A DNA stretch of 64,000 nucleotides from the NCBI GenBank assembly GCA_037046615.1, contig JBAOHD010000021.1, positions 1 to 64,000 on the forward strand, in the 5' to 3' direction. The first letter of the stretch is position 1. Every line of letters starts with the position of its first letter. Source of the stretch: Phosphoribacter sp037046615 (lineage in GTDB: Bacteria; Actinomycetota; Actinomycetes; Actinomycetales; Dermatophilaceae). The position numbers and the translations under genes were made by a program. Below, piece after piece: positions 1 to 11,019 of the stretch. Under the pieces are notes generated by a model. The model was not told where the DNA came from and searched no databases. It saw only the letters and a program-made list of their open reading frames with translations.

Positions 1-47
1 GCCTCCGCTGCGCGCGGACGCGGTGATGCGACGGGGTGGACCCACTC

Positions 48-92
48 GGTACTCAGTGTTACTTTGTACCGGTAGTCAGCTATCACTGAGTA
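48..92. promoter_or_regulatory. Palindromic operator region upstream of padR
   Basis: The 9-bp arm TACTCAGTG (50-58) is repeated perfectly in inverted orientation as CACTGAGTA (84-92). A second inverted pair, GGTAC/GTACC (48-52 and 66-70), lies inside it. PadR regulators usually bind palindromes with TACT/AGTA ends in front of their own operon, and this one lies about 30 bases before the padR start. The role is inferred from position and symmetry. Confidence 0.5.
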
Positions 93-123
93 GCAGGGAC
101 GGCGAGCCGGATGGGCAAGCAGG

Positions 124-445
124 ATGACCGAGATGCTCAAGGGCACCCTGGAGGGCATCGTCCTGGCGCTCCTCGCCGGACCGGCCCGCCTACGGCTACG
201 AGATCACCGCGTGGCTGCGCGACCAGGGCTTCACCGACATCGCCGAGGGCACCATCTACGCCCTGCTCATCCGCGTCGAGCAGCGGGGCCTGGTCGACGT
301 GGAGAAGGTGCCCGTCCGAGAAGGGGCCCCCGCGCAAGGTCTACACGCTCAACGCGCGCGGGCCGCGCGCACCTCGACGAGTTCTGGAGGACCTGGAGCT
401 TCCTCGCAGAACGGCTCGAACAGCTCCGCGAAGGAAGGACAATGA
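124..445 (+). CDS. PadR family transcriptional regulator (frameshifted)
   Basis: This is a small winged-helix DNA-binding repressor of the PadR family, about 107 residues once indels are corrected. The conserved N-terminal pattern MLKGTLEGIVLALL is followed in other frames by the helix and wing motifs AYGYEIT, EGTIYALL and GPPRKVYTLN. At least three single-base insertions (near 180, 311 and 361) break the frame, which looks like sequencing error because every piece is conserved. The stop TGA (443-445) overlaps the ATG of the DUF1048 gene. It probably represses the ABC exporter that follows and itself through the palindrome at 48-92. An ATG at 111 is possible but gives no family-like N-terminus. 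Confidence 0.8.
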
Positions 446-822
446 GCATGGCTCGATGGATCGAGCGTCACCGGATCGCTCGAGCGAGAAGAAGCAGTAC
501 CGCGCGGCACCAGGCGCGCATCAAGCGCGCTGCCGCCGAGCTATCGCACGGCGGTCGAAGGCGCTGGAGCGCTACCTCATGTACGTCGGCGGCGTCGCCG
601 ACGGCGAGCATCGCTCATGCGATGTTCGACGACCTGGCCGACCTGTTCGAGCAGGCGCGCAGCGGACGGCACGCCGGTCCGCGAGCATCGTCGGCGACGA
701 CCCGGTCGAGTTCGCCGAGGCCTTCGTCGCGCAACTACGCCGGCCGGCAGTGGATCGACAAGGAGCGCCTGCGCCTCGATCGAGGCGGTCGACCGCGCCG
801 AGCACGGAGGCAGCCAGCATGA
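442..822 (+). CDS. DUF1048 family protein (frameshifted)
   Basis: This is a small helical protein of the DUF1048 family, which often sits between a PadR gene and a drug-type ABC transporter in actinobacteria; its biochemical role is unknown. Visible pieces in different frames are MSMARWIER, ALERYLMYVGGVADGEH, MFDDLADLFEQ and GRQWIDKERLRL, in family order. Several single-base indels interrupt it. The ATG at 442 follows a GGAAGG ribosome site and overlaps the padR stop; the TGA at 820-822 overlaps the ATG of the ABC ATPase, so the operon is translationally coupled. The family is recognised from the whole pattern; no function can be read from the sequence. Confidence 0.65.
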   Translation: MSMARWIERHRIARARRSSTARHQARIKRAAAELSHGGRRRWSATSCTSAASPTASIAHAMFDDLADLFEQARSGRHAGPRASSATTRSSSPRPSSRNYAGRQWIDKERLRLDRGGRPRRARRQPA

Positions 823-1638
823 CCACCGACCGCGGCCCCAGCCGTCGCACGTGCAGGGCCTGCGAGAAGTCGTTCAAGGACCTGCACGGTGCTGCGCGGC
901 GTCGACTTCGACGTCGCGCGCGGGCAGCGATCTTCGCCCTGCTCGGCTCCAACGGCGCCGGCAAGACCACGGTCGTGCGGATCCTGTCGACGCTGCTGCG
1001 AGCCGGACGCCGGGACGGCGCCGCGTCGACGGGCTTCGACGTCGCCGCCGACGCCGGCCGAGGTGCGCGGCGTCGATCAGCCTCACCGGGCAGTTCGCCG
1101 CCGTCGACGAGATCCTCACCGGGCGCGAGAACCTCGTGCTCGTCGCCCGGCTGCGGCACCGTGCCGGACCCGCGGCGGCGTCGCCGACGCGCTGCTCGCA
1201 CCGGTTCGCGCCTCGCCGACGCCGGCCGACCGCCGGGTGGCGACCTACTCGGGCGGCATGCGCCGCCGGCTCGACATCGCGATGAGCCTGATCGGCGACC
1301 CGCCGGTCGATCTTCCTCGACGAGCCGACCACCGGGCTCGACCCGCAGGCGCGCCTCGAGGTGTGGCAGGCGCGTCAAGGAGCTCGCCGCGGCAGGGCAC
1401 GACGGTGCTGCTCACCACCCAGTACCTCGACGAGGCCGAGCAGCTCGCCGACCGGATCGCGATCCTGCACGAGGGCCGCATCATCGTCGACGGCACGCTC
1501 GCCGAGCTCAAGGCGCTGCTGCCGCCCGCCACGGTCGAGTACGTCGAGAAGCAGCCCACGCTCGAGGACGTCTTCCTCGGCCGCTCGTCGGCACGCGACG
1601 AGACCGCCGACGAGCGACCACGGAGGAGCGAGCGATGA
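819..1638 (+). CDS. ABC transporter ATP-binding protein, DrrA type (frameshifted)
   Basis: This is the nucleotide-binding subunit of a two-component ABC exporter of the DrrA/CcmA type, which powers efflux of hydrophobic drugs or lipids. Walker A GSNGAGKTT, the signature YSGGMRRRLDIAMSL, Walker B FLDEPTTGLDP and the switch region LLTTQYLDEAEQLADR are present but spread over three frames. The drug-exporter C-terminal element (VEKQPTLEDVFL) is seen before the stop. The ATG at 819 follows a GGAGG site and overlaps the DUF1048 stop; the TGA at 1636-1638 overlaps the permease ATG. Corrected length is about 270 residues, shorter than most DrrA proteins but complete at both ends. Confidence 0.85.
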
Positions 1639-2431
1639 CCACCCACTTCCTCGGCGACACCGCGCGTGCTGCACCGGGCGCTCGCTGCGCCACATCACGC
1701 GCAGCCTCGACACGATCATCACCACCGACGGTCATGCCGATCGCGTTCATGCTGCTGTTCGTCTACGTGTTCGGCGGCGCGATCCAGACGCCGGCACCGA
1801 CTCCTACGTGAACTACCTGCTGCCCGGCATCCTGCTCATCACGATCGCCTCGGGCATCGCCTACACCGCCTTCCGGCTGTTCCTCGACCTGCAGGGCGGC
1901 ATCTTCGAGCGGTTCCACTCGATGCCGATCGCCCGGTCCGTCGGTGCTGTGGGCGCACGTGCTGACCTCGCTGGTCGCGAACCTGATCTCGGTCGCGGTC
2001 GTCGTCGGCTGGTCGCGCTGCTCATGGGCTTCCGCTCGCGGCGCCGGCGTGCTGCGCCTGGCTCGCGGTCGGCCGGCATCCTCGCCCTGTTCACCCTCGC
2101 GCTGACCTGGCTCGCGGTGATCGCCGGGCTGACGGCGCAAGTCCGTGGACGGCGCGAGCGCGTTCTCCTACCCGCTGATCTTCCTGCCGTTCGTCAGCTC
2201 GGCGTTCGTGCCGACCGCGACGATGCCCGGACCGGTGCGCGCCTTCGCCGAGAACCAGCCGGTCACCGTCGATCGTCAACGCGATCCGGGACCTGCTCGC
2301 GCAGCAGCCGGTCGGCGGCGACATCTGGGTCGCCCTCGCCTGGTGCGTCGGCATCCTGGTCGTGCGCCTACGCGGTCGCGATGCTCGCGTACCGCCGCCG
2401 GGCTCGCCTGACCGTCACGCGACAGGGATGA
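1635..2431 (+). CDS. ABC transporter permease, DrrB/ABC-2 type (frameshifted)
   Basis: This is the membrane subunit paired with the preceding ATPase. Across frames it shows MTTHFLGDTAR, then hydrophobic segments including MPIAFMLLFVYVFGGAIQT, LPGILLITIASGIAYTAF, an amphipathic FERFHSMPIARS loop typical of ABC-2 permeases, FTLALTWLAVIAGL and FPFVSSAFVPTATMPGPVR-like text. About six membrane helices are expected for the corrected length of roughly 265 residues. It is the last gene of the padR operon and meets a convergent gene at its 3' end, with about 17 bases of overlap. Exporter class is confident; substrate is unknown. Confidence 0.8.
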
Positions 2432-2958
2432 CGACCTCGTTGCGACGGGCGAACCAGGGCTTCCAGGGCGGGTCGAAGCGTGCGAACCGCGGCGGCCCGC
2501 CAGGCGCGAGGCCTACGTCGGCCATCGCGGCGACGAGCTCGTCCACGTGCTTGCGGTAGGAGTGCTCGGTCCAGCGGCCGGAGTACGACGCCACGGCGGC
2601 CTGCTCCTCGGGCACGACACGGATGCGCACCCGCGGGTCGGCCGGTGCCGGTGCTCCGGTGGCCGCGATCGTGGACGGCAGCACGAAGGCGATCACGTGG
2701 GCGCCGTCCTCGGTCTCGGACACCGTCGCCGGCTGCTCGGAGGGTGCGCGCGCTGCACGACCGGCGCGGTCATCGAGATGCCGGCGTTCGACTTCGTCGG
2801 CACCGCCGATGTACGACGCCAGCGGCCGGAACGCGGCGTTGCCGGCGGCCTCGAAGCTGCCCGACACCTCGATCTCGGCGACGACGTGCTCCGGGTAGTG
2901 CCGTACCTCGAACCCCGGATAGCGGATCGACGACCTGGTAGTCCTGCTCTTCGGTCAT
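2415..2958 (-). CDS. SOUL-family heme-binding-like protein (frameshifted)
   Basis: This resembles the SOUL/HEBP family of small proteins that bind heme or other tetrapyrroles in some members. It begins MTEEQDYQVVD, carries the family element AGISMTAPVV in a shifted frame, and ends with ATVSETEDGAHVIAFVLP, RVVPEEQAAVASYSGRW and PPWKPWFARRNEVVIPV, the characteristic C-terminal half. At least two indels separate the N-terminal and C-terminal parts. It faces the ABC exporter operon convergently. Whether it binds heme cannot be judged because SOUL proteins lack a universal ligand residue. Confidence 0.75.
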
Positions 2959-3010
2959 GCCTCCACTGTCGTCCTCATCCGGCCGGCACGCAGAACGGAG
3001 GACGAGGGGG

Positions 3011-3979
3011 TCAAGCCGCGCGCGCCATCCCGGCCTTGACGAGGTCGTACACGGGCTTGTTCATCCGCGCCTTCACCCACGTCTGGGTCCAGTGGTTGTC
3101 GTCCTTGAACGCGAGGTAGTTGCCGTCGATCGGGCCGCACCAGGAGTTGGGGCAGGTCGGGGTGGTCAGGTCGACGGTCTTGACGCGTGCGCGCAGGGTC
3201 GCGGGGAGCTCGGCGACGGCCTGGCGCTCGGCGTTCCAGATGCCGGCGCTCGTCGCCTTCGCGAGCGTCGTGCCGCACTTGGTCTTGGCCGCGAGGCCGT
3301 ACTTCGCGTAGCAGGCCTGCGCCTGCAGCATGTCTCCGGGAAGATCCGGCGAGTCGCGCAGGATGATGATCTGCCGCACGCCCTTCAGCATCTTCGTGAG
3401 GGTGGTGCTCATCCCCTTCTTCCACGTCGCGTACTTGTTGGCACCGGTGAAGTTGCTGCCGTACGTCGAGGTCAGCACCTGGTGGAAGTGCCACGAGCTC
3501 ATCACCACGACGTCGATGCGGCCGTACTTCACGGACTGCAGGTTGCCGAGCGCGCCGGCACGCCAGGAGTTGCACTCGGGGTAGTAGTTCGCCGACTTGT
3601 AGCGGCGCACGCTCACCGTGACGGCGGGGCAGCCCGACTTCGTCATCGTCTTGAACTTCCAGTTGCCGACCTTGGCCGCGTTGAGGACGGCGCCGAACCA
3701 GTGGTTGGCGTGCGAGTCCCCGAAGAGCATCACGGTGCGACCGCCGCCGGGGTTGAACGTGCAGACGATCGGGGTCGTCACCACGCCCTTGGCGTGGCAG
3801 CCGTTGGCGTAGGTGATCGGCTCGTCGTGCTTGGCGGCCGAGTACGTCGGGGTCGGCGTCCAGGTCGGTGCGATCACCAGCCCCGGCGTCGCGGCGGTAG
3901 CCGCCCCGGGGATCGCGGTGAGCGCCACCGCGACCGACGTGAGTGCTGCTGCTGCGAGGAGACGACCACGACGGACCAT
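3011..3979 (-). CDS. Secreted SGNH-hydrolase-domain protein
   Basis: This intact 322-residue protein has an N-terminal signal peptide (RRGRLLAAAALTSVAVALTA, ending near ATAA) and one SGNH domain. The catalytic blocks are FGDSHANHWFG (Ser nucleophile, about residue 88) and DDNHWTQTWV near the C-terminus, supplying the Asp and His. This arrangement matches the SGNH domain attached to the C-terminus of OafA-type acyltransferases, here as a free secreted protein. It could remove or transfer acyl groups on surface glycans. It is flanked by convergent or unrelated genes and seems monocistronic. Unlike its neighbours it has no frameshift. Confidence 0.8.
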   Translation of the reverse strand: MVRRGRLLAAAALTSVAVALTAIPGAATAATPGLVIAPTWTPTPTYSAAKHDEPITYANGCHAKGVVTTPIVCTFNPGGGRTVMLFGDSHANHWFGAVLNAAKVGNWKFKTMTKSGCPAVTVSVRRYKSANYYPECNSWRAGALGNLQSVKYGRIDVVVMSSWHFHQVLTSTYGSNFTGANKYATWKKGMSTTLTKMLKGVRQIIILRDSPDLPGDMLQAQACYAKYGLAAKTKCGTTLAKATSAGIWNAERQAVAELPATLRARVKTVDLTTPTCPNSWCGPIDGNYLAFKDDNHWTQTWVKARMNKPVYDLVKAGMARAA

Positions 3980-4052
3980 GCTGTGCAGCGTAGTCAGCGC
4001 GCGGCGGGCCTCAGGCCGAGCGACACCCGGTCGGCCGGTATCCGGTCGGCCG

Positions 4053-6545
4053 CTACCCCTTCTTCGCGCTCTGGGCCCGCAGCGCGCGCACGGCGTCGGC
4101 CGCCCGGCCGTTCGCCACCAGCAGCACGGCCTCGGCCACGGCCGGCGACACCCTCCCCTGGCCGAACATGGAGAGCATCCGCAGCGACGCGTCCTCGAGG
4201 GTGTGCCGCACCATCACGCGCGCAACCTCGTCCTCGCCGATGACTCCGCCCATCCGGTCGGCGATGAGGCCCCTCAGCCGGGTCGCGGCCGTCGAGGTGC
4301 CCAGCTGCGACAAGGGCGTGTTCATCGTGAACTCGCCCTTGCGCTCCGGCTCGTTCGGCTCGAGCCCGCGGCCGAGCAGGGCCTCGAACGACGCCCGGTC
4401 GAACTGCTGCCCGGCCCGCGGCGCGGTGTAGACCGCCGCCGCACCCGCCTCGGGCACGGCGTCGCCCGACACCTGCACCTCGAGCGTGGCCCGGACGTCG
4501 CGGGAGGAGGCCGCCACCTCCAGCACGTAGGTGCCGGGGTCCACGACCCAGTCGTGCCGGCTCGGGCTCCACCGCGCGAACGCGCGACGGTCGAGCACGA
4601 CCTGCACGTCGGCGGACTCGCCTGCGGCGAGCGCGACCTTCGCGAACCCGCCCAGGTGGTGGGCGGGGCGGAAGGCTCCCGACTGCGGCGGACGGACGTA
4701 CACCTGGACGACGTCCGTGCCGGAGCGCTCCCCAGTGTTCGCGACCGTCACCACGACTGTGACGGCCGGGTCGTCCGACGTGAGGACGGCGCGGTCGGCC
4801 GCGGCGCCCGACCAGGCGAACGACGTGTACGACAGGCCGTGGCCGAACGGGAAGAGCGACGTCGGAGCTCGACGCGTCGTCGGTACCAGCGGTAGCCCAC
4901 GAACACGCCCTTCGCCGGTAGCGCACGTGAAGCGCGTGCTCGCCGGGCAAAGTTGCCGTAGCTCGGGTTGCTCGCTGCAGCCGCAGCGGGAATGGTCTCG
5001 GTGAGCTTGCCCGAGGGGTTCGACCGCACCGAACGAGCACGTCGGCGGTGGCCCCGCCCGCCGGCCTGGCCGCAGCAGCCAGCCCTCGAGCGATCGCGGG
5101 CACCCGGTCGCGGAACGGCAGCGCCACCGGCGCCGCCGTTGCTCAGCACCACCACCACGTTCGGGTTGGCCGTCAGCGACCGTCGTCGAGCAGGGCGAGT
5201 CGTGCGACGGCGGGCAGGTTCATGTGGTCGCGGTCGTAGCCCTCGGACTCGAACTCGTCGGCGGGCAGCCCCACGAAACACCACGGCCACGTCGGCCTGC
5301 TTGGCGAGCGGCCACGGCTTCGGCGAGTCAGCGCGGCGGCGGGTCGCCGACGTAGCCGCTCGAGGGTGAAACCTGGCCGCGTAGGTGACCTCGCCGACTC
5401 GCCTCTGGGCACGCAGCTCGGTGAGCGCGGCGTCGAGCGCGGGTCGGGTTGATCAGCGACGACCCCGCGCCCTGGTACCGCGGCGTGCTCGGCGAACGTC
5501 GCCGATGACGGCGACCTGCGCGCGGTGGCGCGCGCAGCGGCAGGACGCCGTCGTTCTTGAGCAGCACGATGCGAGCAGCCCGGCGGCCTCACGCGGCGAG
5601 GGCGTGGTGGCGCGTCGACGTCGAGCGCCGCCGGGATCGCGGGACGCGCCTGCGCCTTGCGACAGCAGGTCGCAGCACGCGGTCGGCGGCCGAGGTCGAC
5701 GGGCGGCTTCGTCGAGCGCGCCCGTCGTGGCACGGCGGCGACCAGTCGGGCGTCGGTGCGTCCGCCGACTGGCCGGGCATTTCGCAGGTCGAGGCCGGCG
5801 CGGCAGGCCGACCACCCGGTCGTTCGACCGCGCCCCAGTCGGCTGACGACCAGGCCCGTCGAAGCCCCACTCGCCGCGCAGCACGTCGGTGAGCAGCCAC
5901 GGGTCCTCGCGAGGCGTACTCGCCGTTGATGCCGGTTGTACGAGCACATCACCGTCCACGGCTGCGACTCGCGTGACGGCCGTGCTCGAAGCCCGCGCAG
6001 GTAGATCTCGCGCAGCGGCGCGGTCGTCGACGTCGGCGTCTCACCCGCATGCGGTCGGTCTCCTGGTTGTTGGCCGCGAAGTGCTTGAGCGACGCGCCCG
6101 ACGCCCTGGCTCTGCATGCCGTGGATCCAGCGCGGCGGCCATCACGCCGGACACGAGCGGGTCCTCGGAGAAGTACTCGAAGTTGCGCCCGCACAGCGGC
6201 GAGCGCTTGATGTTGATGCCCGGGCCGAGAATCACGCCACGCCGTTGGCCGCGCGACTCGACGCCCGAGCGCGCTCACCCGACGCGCTCGAGCCAGGCCG
6301 GGGTCCCACGTGCGAGCCGAGCCCCACCGCGGTGCGGGAAGCAGGTGGCCGGGCGGTCGGCGCCGATGCTCAGCTCGTCGGTGGCCGTGCTCTGCAGCCG
6401 GACGCCGGCCGCGCGGGCCGTCGGTGAGCACGATGGCCGGGATGCCGAGCGCGTCGATACCGTGCATCGACCAGAAGTCGCGGCCGGCGAGGAGCTCGGC
6501 CTTGTCCGCCACCGGTGCCGCTGCGACCCACTCGTCGGTTCCCAC
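4053..6545 (-). CDS. Glycoside hydrolase family 3 beta-glucosidase (frameshifted)
   Basis: This is a cytoplasmic-type GH3 glycosidase of about 830 residues once corrected. The N-terminus MGTDEWVAAAPVADKAELL leads into a TIM barrel with ILGPGINIKRSP, FEYFSEDPLVSG, the KHFAANNQE motif and GLVVS-DWGAV, where Asp is the family nucleophile. The second domain shows EAAGRIVLLKNDGVLPL. The C-terminal fibronectin-like domain (GTDVVQVYVRPP, DPGTYVLEVAASSRDVRA) is intact from about 4754 to 4053. The 4755-6500 portion has many one-base indels that scatter it over three frames. No signal peptide is visible. Likely role is hydrolysis of beta-glucosides or xylosides, consistent with the xylose genes further along. 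Confidence 0.85.
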
Positions 6546-6554
6546 GCTCCGACC

Positions 6555-6967
6555 CTAGGCCGGGGCGAGGGGCGGGCGTCGAGGGGTGCAGGACCTCGCC
6601 CGGGACCACGCGCGCGGGTCCTCGACCGTCGGGGAGTCGACGCGGCCGCTCTCCCAGTGGCGGTACGCCGTGGTCGCGCCGAACAGGGCCGCGATCAGCC
6701 ACGCTGCGATGCCGGCGTCGTCCGTCATCATGCCGGGGAGCGTGAGGAAGGCCTCGGGGAGCAGGTCGATCGGCGACACGATGTAGACCACGGCGAGGAC
6801 CATGATGAGGAGGCGGCCGGCGGCCGATGCCGTCGAACCGGCCGGACATGACGTCGCGGACCATGCGCGGGATCGAGCCCACGCGCTGGGCGAAACCGAT
6901 CGGTCCGTCGGTCGCCGCTGCCGGCGGCGGCCGCGGCGTACGCGGCCTTCCTGCGGTTGCTGGCCAT
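6555..6967 (-). CDS. YkvA-like DUF1232 membrane protein (frameshifted)
   Basis: This is a small DUF1232 (YkvA-like) protein of about 136 residues with one or two membrane helices. The start MASNRRKAAYAAAAAG is followed in a second frame by IPRMVRDVMSGRFDG and the family hallmark VYIVSPIDLLPEAFL, then a glycine-containing helix (DAGIAAWLIAALFGATTAY). The frame change lies near 6905. It stops only a few bases from the beta-glucosidase start on the same strand, so both could be co-transcribed. The function of DUF1232 proteins is not established. Confidence 0.75.
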
Positions 6968-7079
6968 GGCGTGCCTCCCTCGTCCCGTGACTCCCGGGCA
7001 CGTACCGTCCGACGCCGTCGGGGGGCTCCAGGTTCCCATGCGGGCGCGACGCGCGCTGCCCCGTACGCAGGACACGCGC

Positions 7080-7240
7080 CACGCACCTCGTGTCGGGGGA
7101 GGCCGAGGTGCGTGGGGCGGGGATGGTCCCGGCGGGCCGGCCGTCACGCACCACCTCCACGGGGATGGCGGGGGTGCGTGACGGCGTCAGGGGGGGTCGG
7201 CGTGAGCGGCGGTCACGCGCCTCCGGGGGAGGCGCGTGAC
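7080..7240. repeat. Cluster of three related hairpins
   Basis: Three inverted repeats follow one another in a gene-free stretch of about 340 bases. Arms are CACGCACCTCG/CGAGGTGCGTG (7080-7090, 7104-7114), CCGTCACGCACC/GGTGCGTGACGG (7141-7152, 7173-7184) and GTCACGCGCCTCC/GGAGGCGCGTGAC (7212-7224, 7228-7240). All share a CACGCRCC core. The last could act as a terminator for the small secreted protein gene at 7312-7713, but three in a row with a common core suggest a repeat family or a protein-binding array. No poly-T run follows any of them. Confidence 0.6.
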
Positions 7241-7311
7241 GCGGCGTGCGACCCGGTGGGAGAGGAACAGGCCACCGGGCCGCGTCCGACGCGGTGGCTC
7301 CGTGCCGGAGA

Positions 7312-7713
7312 TCAGATCCGCAGGGCCCCACGGCAGATCTCACCGGTCACCACGTTGCGGGCGGCACCGCTGATCGTGTGGACTCCGGCGGCGTTCACGA
7401 CACGGCGCGTGACCGAGAACGAGCCGCTCGGGGCCTTGGTGGTGGCGCGGCCCGAGGCCTTGGTGACGCCGTCGTGCGTGATCGCCCAGGTCCAGACCTG
7501 GCCGTTGCGGTTCTGGTCGACCTCCCACTCCACCTCGAGCGCGCCGTTGTCCGGCTTGGCCTTGAGCTTGAAGGTGTGGCCGGCGGAGCAGGTGCCCGTC
7601 TTGATGACGTCGGTGCTCTTGGCGCTGGCGGGGGCGGTGACGACGACCCCAGCCACGACCATGAGCGCTGCGGTGGCGGTGCCGATCGCTGCTGCGTTGC
7701 GGATGCTGAACAT
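7312..7713 (-). CDS. Small secreted protein of unknown function
   Basis: This intact 133-residue protein starts at ATG 7713, where a GAGGAGGAC ribosome site sits just upstream; an in-frame extension to 7872 lacks such a site. It has a signal peptide (RNAAAIGTATAALMVVAGVV, cleavage near APASA). The mature part has one pair of cysteines (GTCSAG near the start, GEICRGALRI at the end) likely forming a disulfide, and reads as a beta-rich single domain with VEWEVDQNRNGQVWTWAITH. I do not recognise a family. The gene stands alone between the hairpin cluster and kbl. Confidence 0.7.
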   Translation of the reverse strand: MFSIRNAAAIGTATAALMVVAGVVVTAPASAKSTDVIKTGTCSAGHTFKLKAKPDNGALEVEWEVDQNRNGQVWTWAITHDGVTKASGRATTKAPSGSFSVTRRVVNAAGVHTISGAARNVVTGEICRGALRI

Positions 7714-7932
7714 GTCGTCCTCCTCGGTTCCCGGGAGGCTGGCGCGCCTCCCGGCACCCGAAGACTGCGGCCACCCCAGGGCAGCGCGGAACCCGACCGA
7801 TGGTCCCGGTACCCCTGGTTTGGCGATGAAGGTGCCCCACAGTGCCTCAGGGGCACCCAGGCTTCCCTCCATCTATCGGACGCTCGCGCCGTTGGGGAAC
7901 TGTGGCTGCCTCTTAGGCGGCCTGGGGCACCC

Positions 7933-9158
<1,226 letters not shown>

Positions 9159-9161
<3 letters not shown>

Positions 9162-10221
9162 GACGCCACCGTCCCAGTCGAGGACGACCTTGCCGCAGTC
9201 GGCCCGACGCGGCGGTGTCGAACGCCTGCGTCGAAGTCGGTGTACGGGAAGCGGTGCGGTGATCACGGGCGAGATGTCGAGGCCTGCGCCGACGCAGCAC
9301 CGATCATCGCGTACCAGGTCTCGAACATCTCGCGGCCGTAGATCCCCTTGATCGTGAGCATCGATGAGGATGACGCGGTCCCACGAACTCGACGCGACGT
9401 CCGTCGGTCGGGATGCCGAGCAGCGCGATCTTGCCCGCCGTGCGCCATGCTAGGAGATCATCGACGTGCAGCGCGGGCGCGGCGCCCGACATCTCGAGGC
9501 CGACGTCGAAGCCCTCCGACCATTCCGAGATCGGCCATGACGTCGCGCAGGTTCGCCGAACGCACGTCGATCGCCCGCGTCACCGCGCCCATCGACTCGC
9601 GCGAGCGCGAGCCGCTCGGGCGAGAGGTCGGTGATCACGACGTTGCGTGCGCCCGCGTGCCGGGCGACCGGCGCGGCCATGATGCCGATCGGACCGGCAC
9701 CGGTGACGAGCACGTCCTCGCCGAGCACCTCGAACGCGAGCGCCGAGTGCACGGCGTTGCCGAACGGGTCGAAGATCGGCCGCGACGTCCGGGTCGATCG
9801 GCTTCGGGTGCCGCCACACGTTGGTCGGCCGGCAGCGACGACCACCTCGGCGAAGCCGCCGTCGCGGTCGATGCCGACGCTCACGGTGTTGGGGCAGAGC
9901 TGACGCCGTCCGCCGAGGCAGCCAGCGGCAGCGTCCGCAGACGATGTGCCCCTCGACGCTCACGAGGTCGCCGACGTCGACGGTGTCGACGCCCGTGCCG
10001 ATCTCCTCGACGATCTCGCCCGGCGATCTCGTGGCCCAGCGTCACCGGCGTGCGCACCGCACCTTGGGCCCACGGCGTCCCACGACCGCGACGTGCAGGT
10101 CGGTGCCGCAGATCCCCGTGCGCAGCACGCGGATCCGCACCTCGCCCGCCCCCGTGGCCGGTTCCGGGACGTCCTGCAGCCACAGCCCGGGGGCAGCCTC
10201 CGCCTTCACCAACGCCTTCAT
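9159..10221 (-). CDS. tdh: L-threonine 3-dehydrogenase (frameshifted)
   Basis: This is a zinc-dependent medium-chain dehydrogenase that oxidises threonine to 2-amino-3-ketobutyrate with NAD+. The start MKALVKAEAAPGLWLQDVPE is followed by ICGTDLHV with the catalytic zinc Cys, VTLGHEIAG with the His, a four-cysteine structural-zinc region recognisable near 9905-9955, and LVTGAGPIGIMAAPVARHAG for the Rossmann fold. The end KVVLDWD reaches the kbl start, but an indel hides the exact stop, so the left coordinate is approximate. Corrected length is near 350 residues, typical for Tdh. Confidence 0.85.
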
Positions 10222-10352
10222 GCCTCCAGCCAACCACCCCGGCGTCACGCATGCGCCCAGGTCACGACTCGGCACGGCTCGCGACTCGACGCCTCAGTCT
10301 GTGCTGAGGTAGGCCCGCGGCACGGGGCCGCGCGGAGGGGACGGGGTGCGGC

Positions 10353-11012
10353 ATGCGATCGAGGCTTCTCAGCGCGGCGGCCGGCTCGGCGCTCGTGGTT
10401 GGGCTCCTGACCGGGTGCGGCAGCGGCGGCATCTCCCTGCCCAGCGAGCGGCCGACGCTGCCCTCCCCCTCTATCGAGCTGCCCACGGCGCTCCCGAGCC
10501 GTACGTCGGAGGCGCCGAGCGAGTCACCGTCCGAGACTCCGTCCGAGACCGCGACGGAGTCCGCCGAGCCGACCGAGTCGGCGTCGCCCGAGCCGACGGA
10601 GTCCGAGAGCTCGCCCGAGCCGACCGAGAGCGAGTCCGAGACCGAGGCGGCCTCGCCCACGCCGACCAGCTCGTCGGCCAAGCCCACGCCGAGCCCCACT
10701 CCGACGAGTTCGTCCCCCGAGCCCACCCCCGAGCCGACGAGCGAGTCGGCCACCCCGACGGAGTCCTCTGCGGAGCCGACACCCGAGCCGTCGAGCGAGA
10801 GCCCGTCGGTCGAGTCGAGCACCCCGGTGCCGAGCCCGTCGACGTCGGTCGGCCAGGGCACCCCGCCCCCGGAGCCCGACTCCTCGGGCATGCCGCCGTG
10901 GGGCTGGATCGCCCTGGCGCTGCTCGCGGCCGCCGCGGCCCTCGCCGGCTGGCTCCTCAGCCGGCGGCGCGAGGACGACGAGACCGTCGGCACCCACTCC
11001 CCCGACGCCTGA
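10353..11012 (+). CDS. Ser/Glu/Pro-rich lipoprotein with C-terminal membrane anchor
   Basis: This intact 219-residue protein has a lipobox (VVGLLTGCG, Cys at residue 22), then about 140 residues made almost only of Ser, Glu, Pro and Thr in repeats such as PTESESSPEP, and a C-terminal hydrophobic helix (WIALALLAAAAALAGWLL) ended by SRRRED. It would be anchored at both ends, or else one of the two signals is unused. The linker is probably extended and possibly O-glycosylated, as Pro/Thr-rich cell-wall spacers often are. There is no LPXTG motif. No family assignment is possible. Confidence 0.7.
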   Translation: MRSRLLSAAAGSALVVGLLTGCGSGGISLPSERPTLPSPSIELPTALPSRTSEAPSESPSETPSETATESAEPTESASPEPTESESSPEPTESESETEAASPTPTSSSAKPTPSPTPTSSSPEPTPEPTSESATPTESSAEPTPEPSSESPSVESSTPVPSPSTSVGQGTPPPEPDSSGMPPWGWIALALLAAAAALAGWLLSRRREDDETVGTHSPDA

Positions 11013-11019
11013 CGGTCAT

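Noticed and set aside
2955..4243. Long plus-strand frames across 2957-4243
   Set aside because: They are antisense to the intact SGNH protein gene and end of the beta-glucosidase gene.
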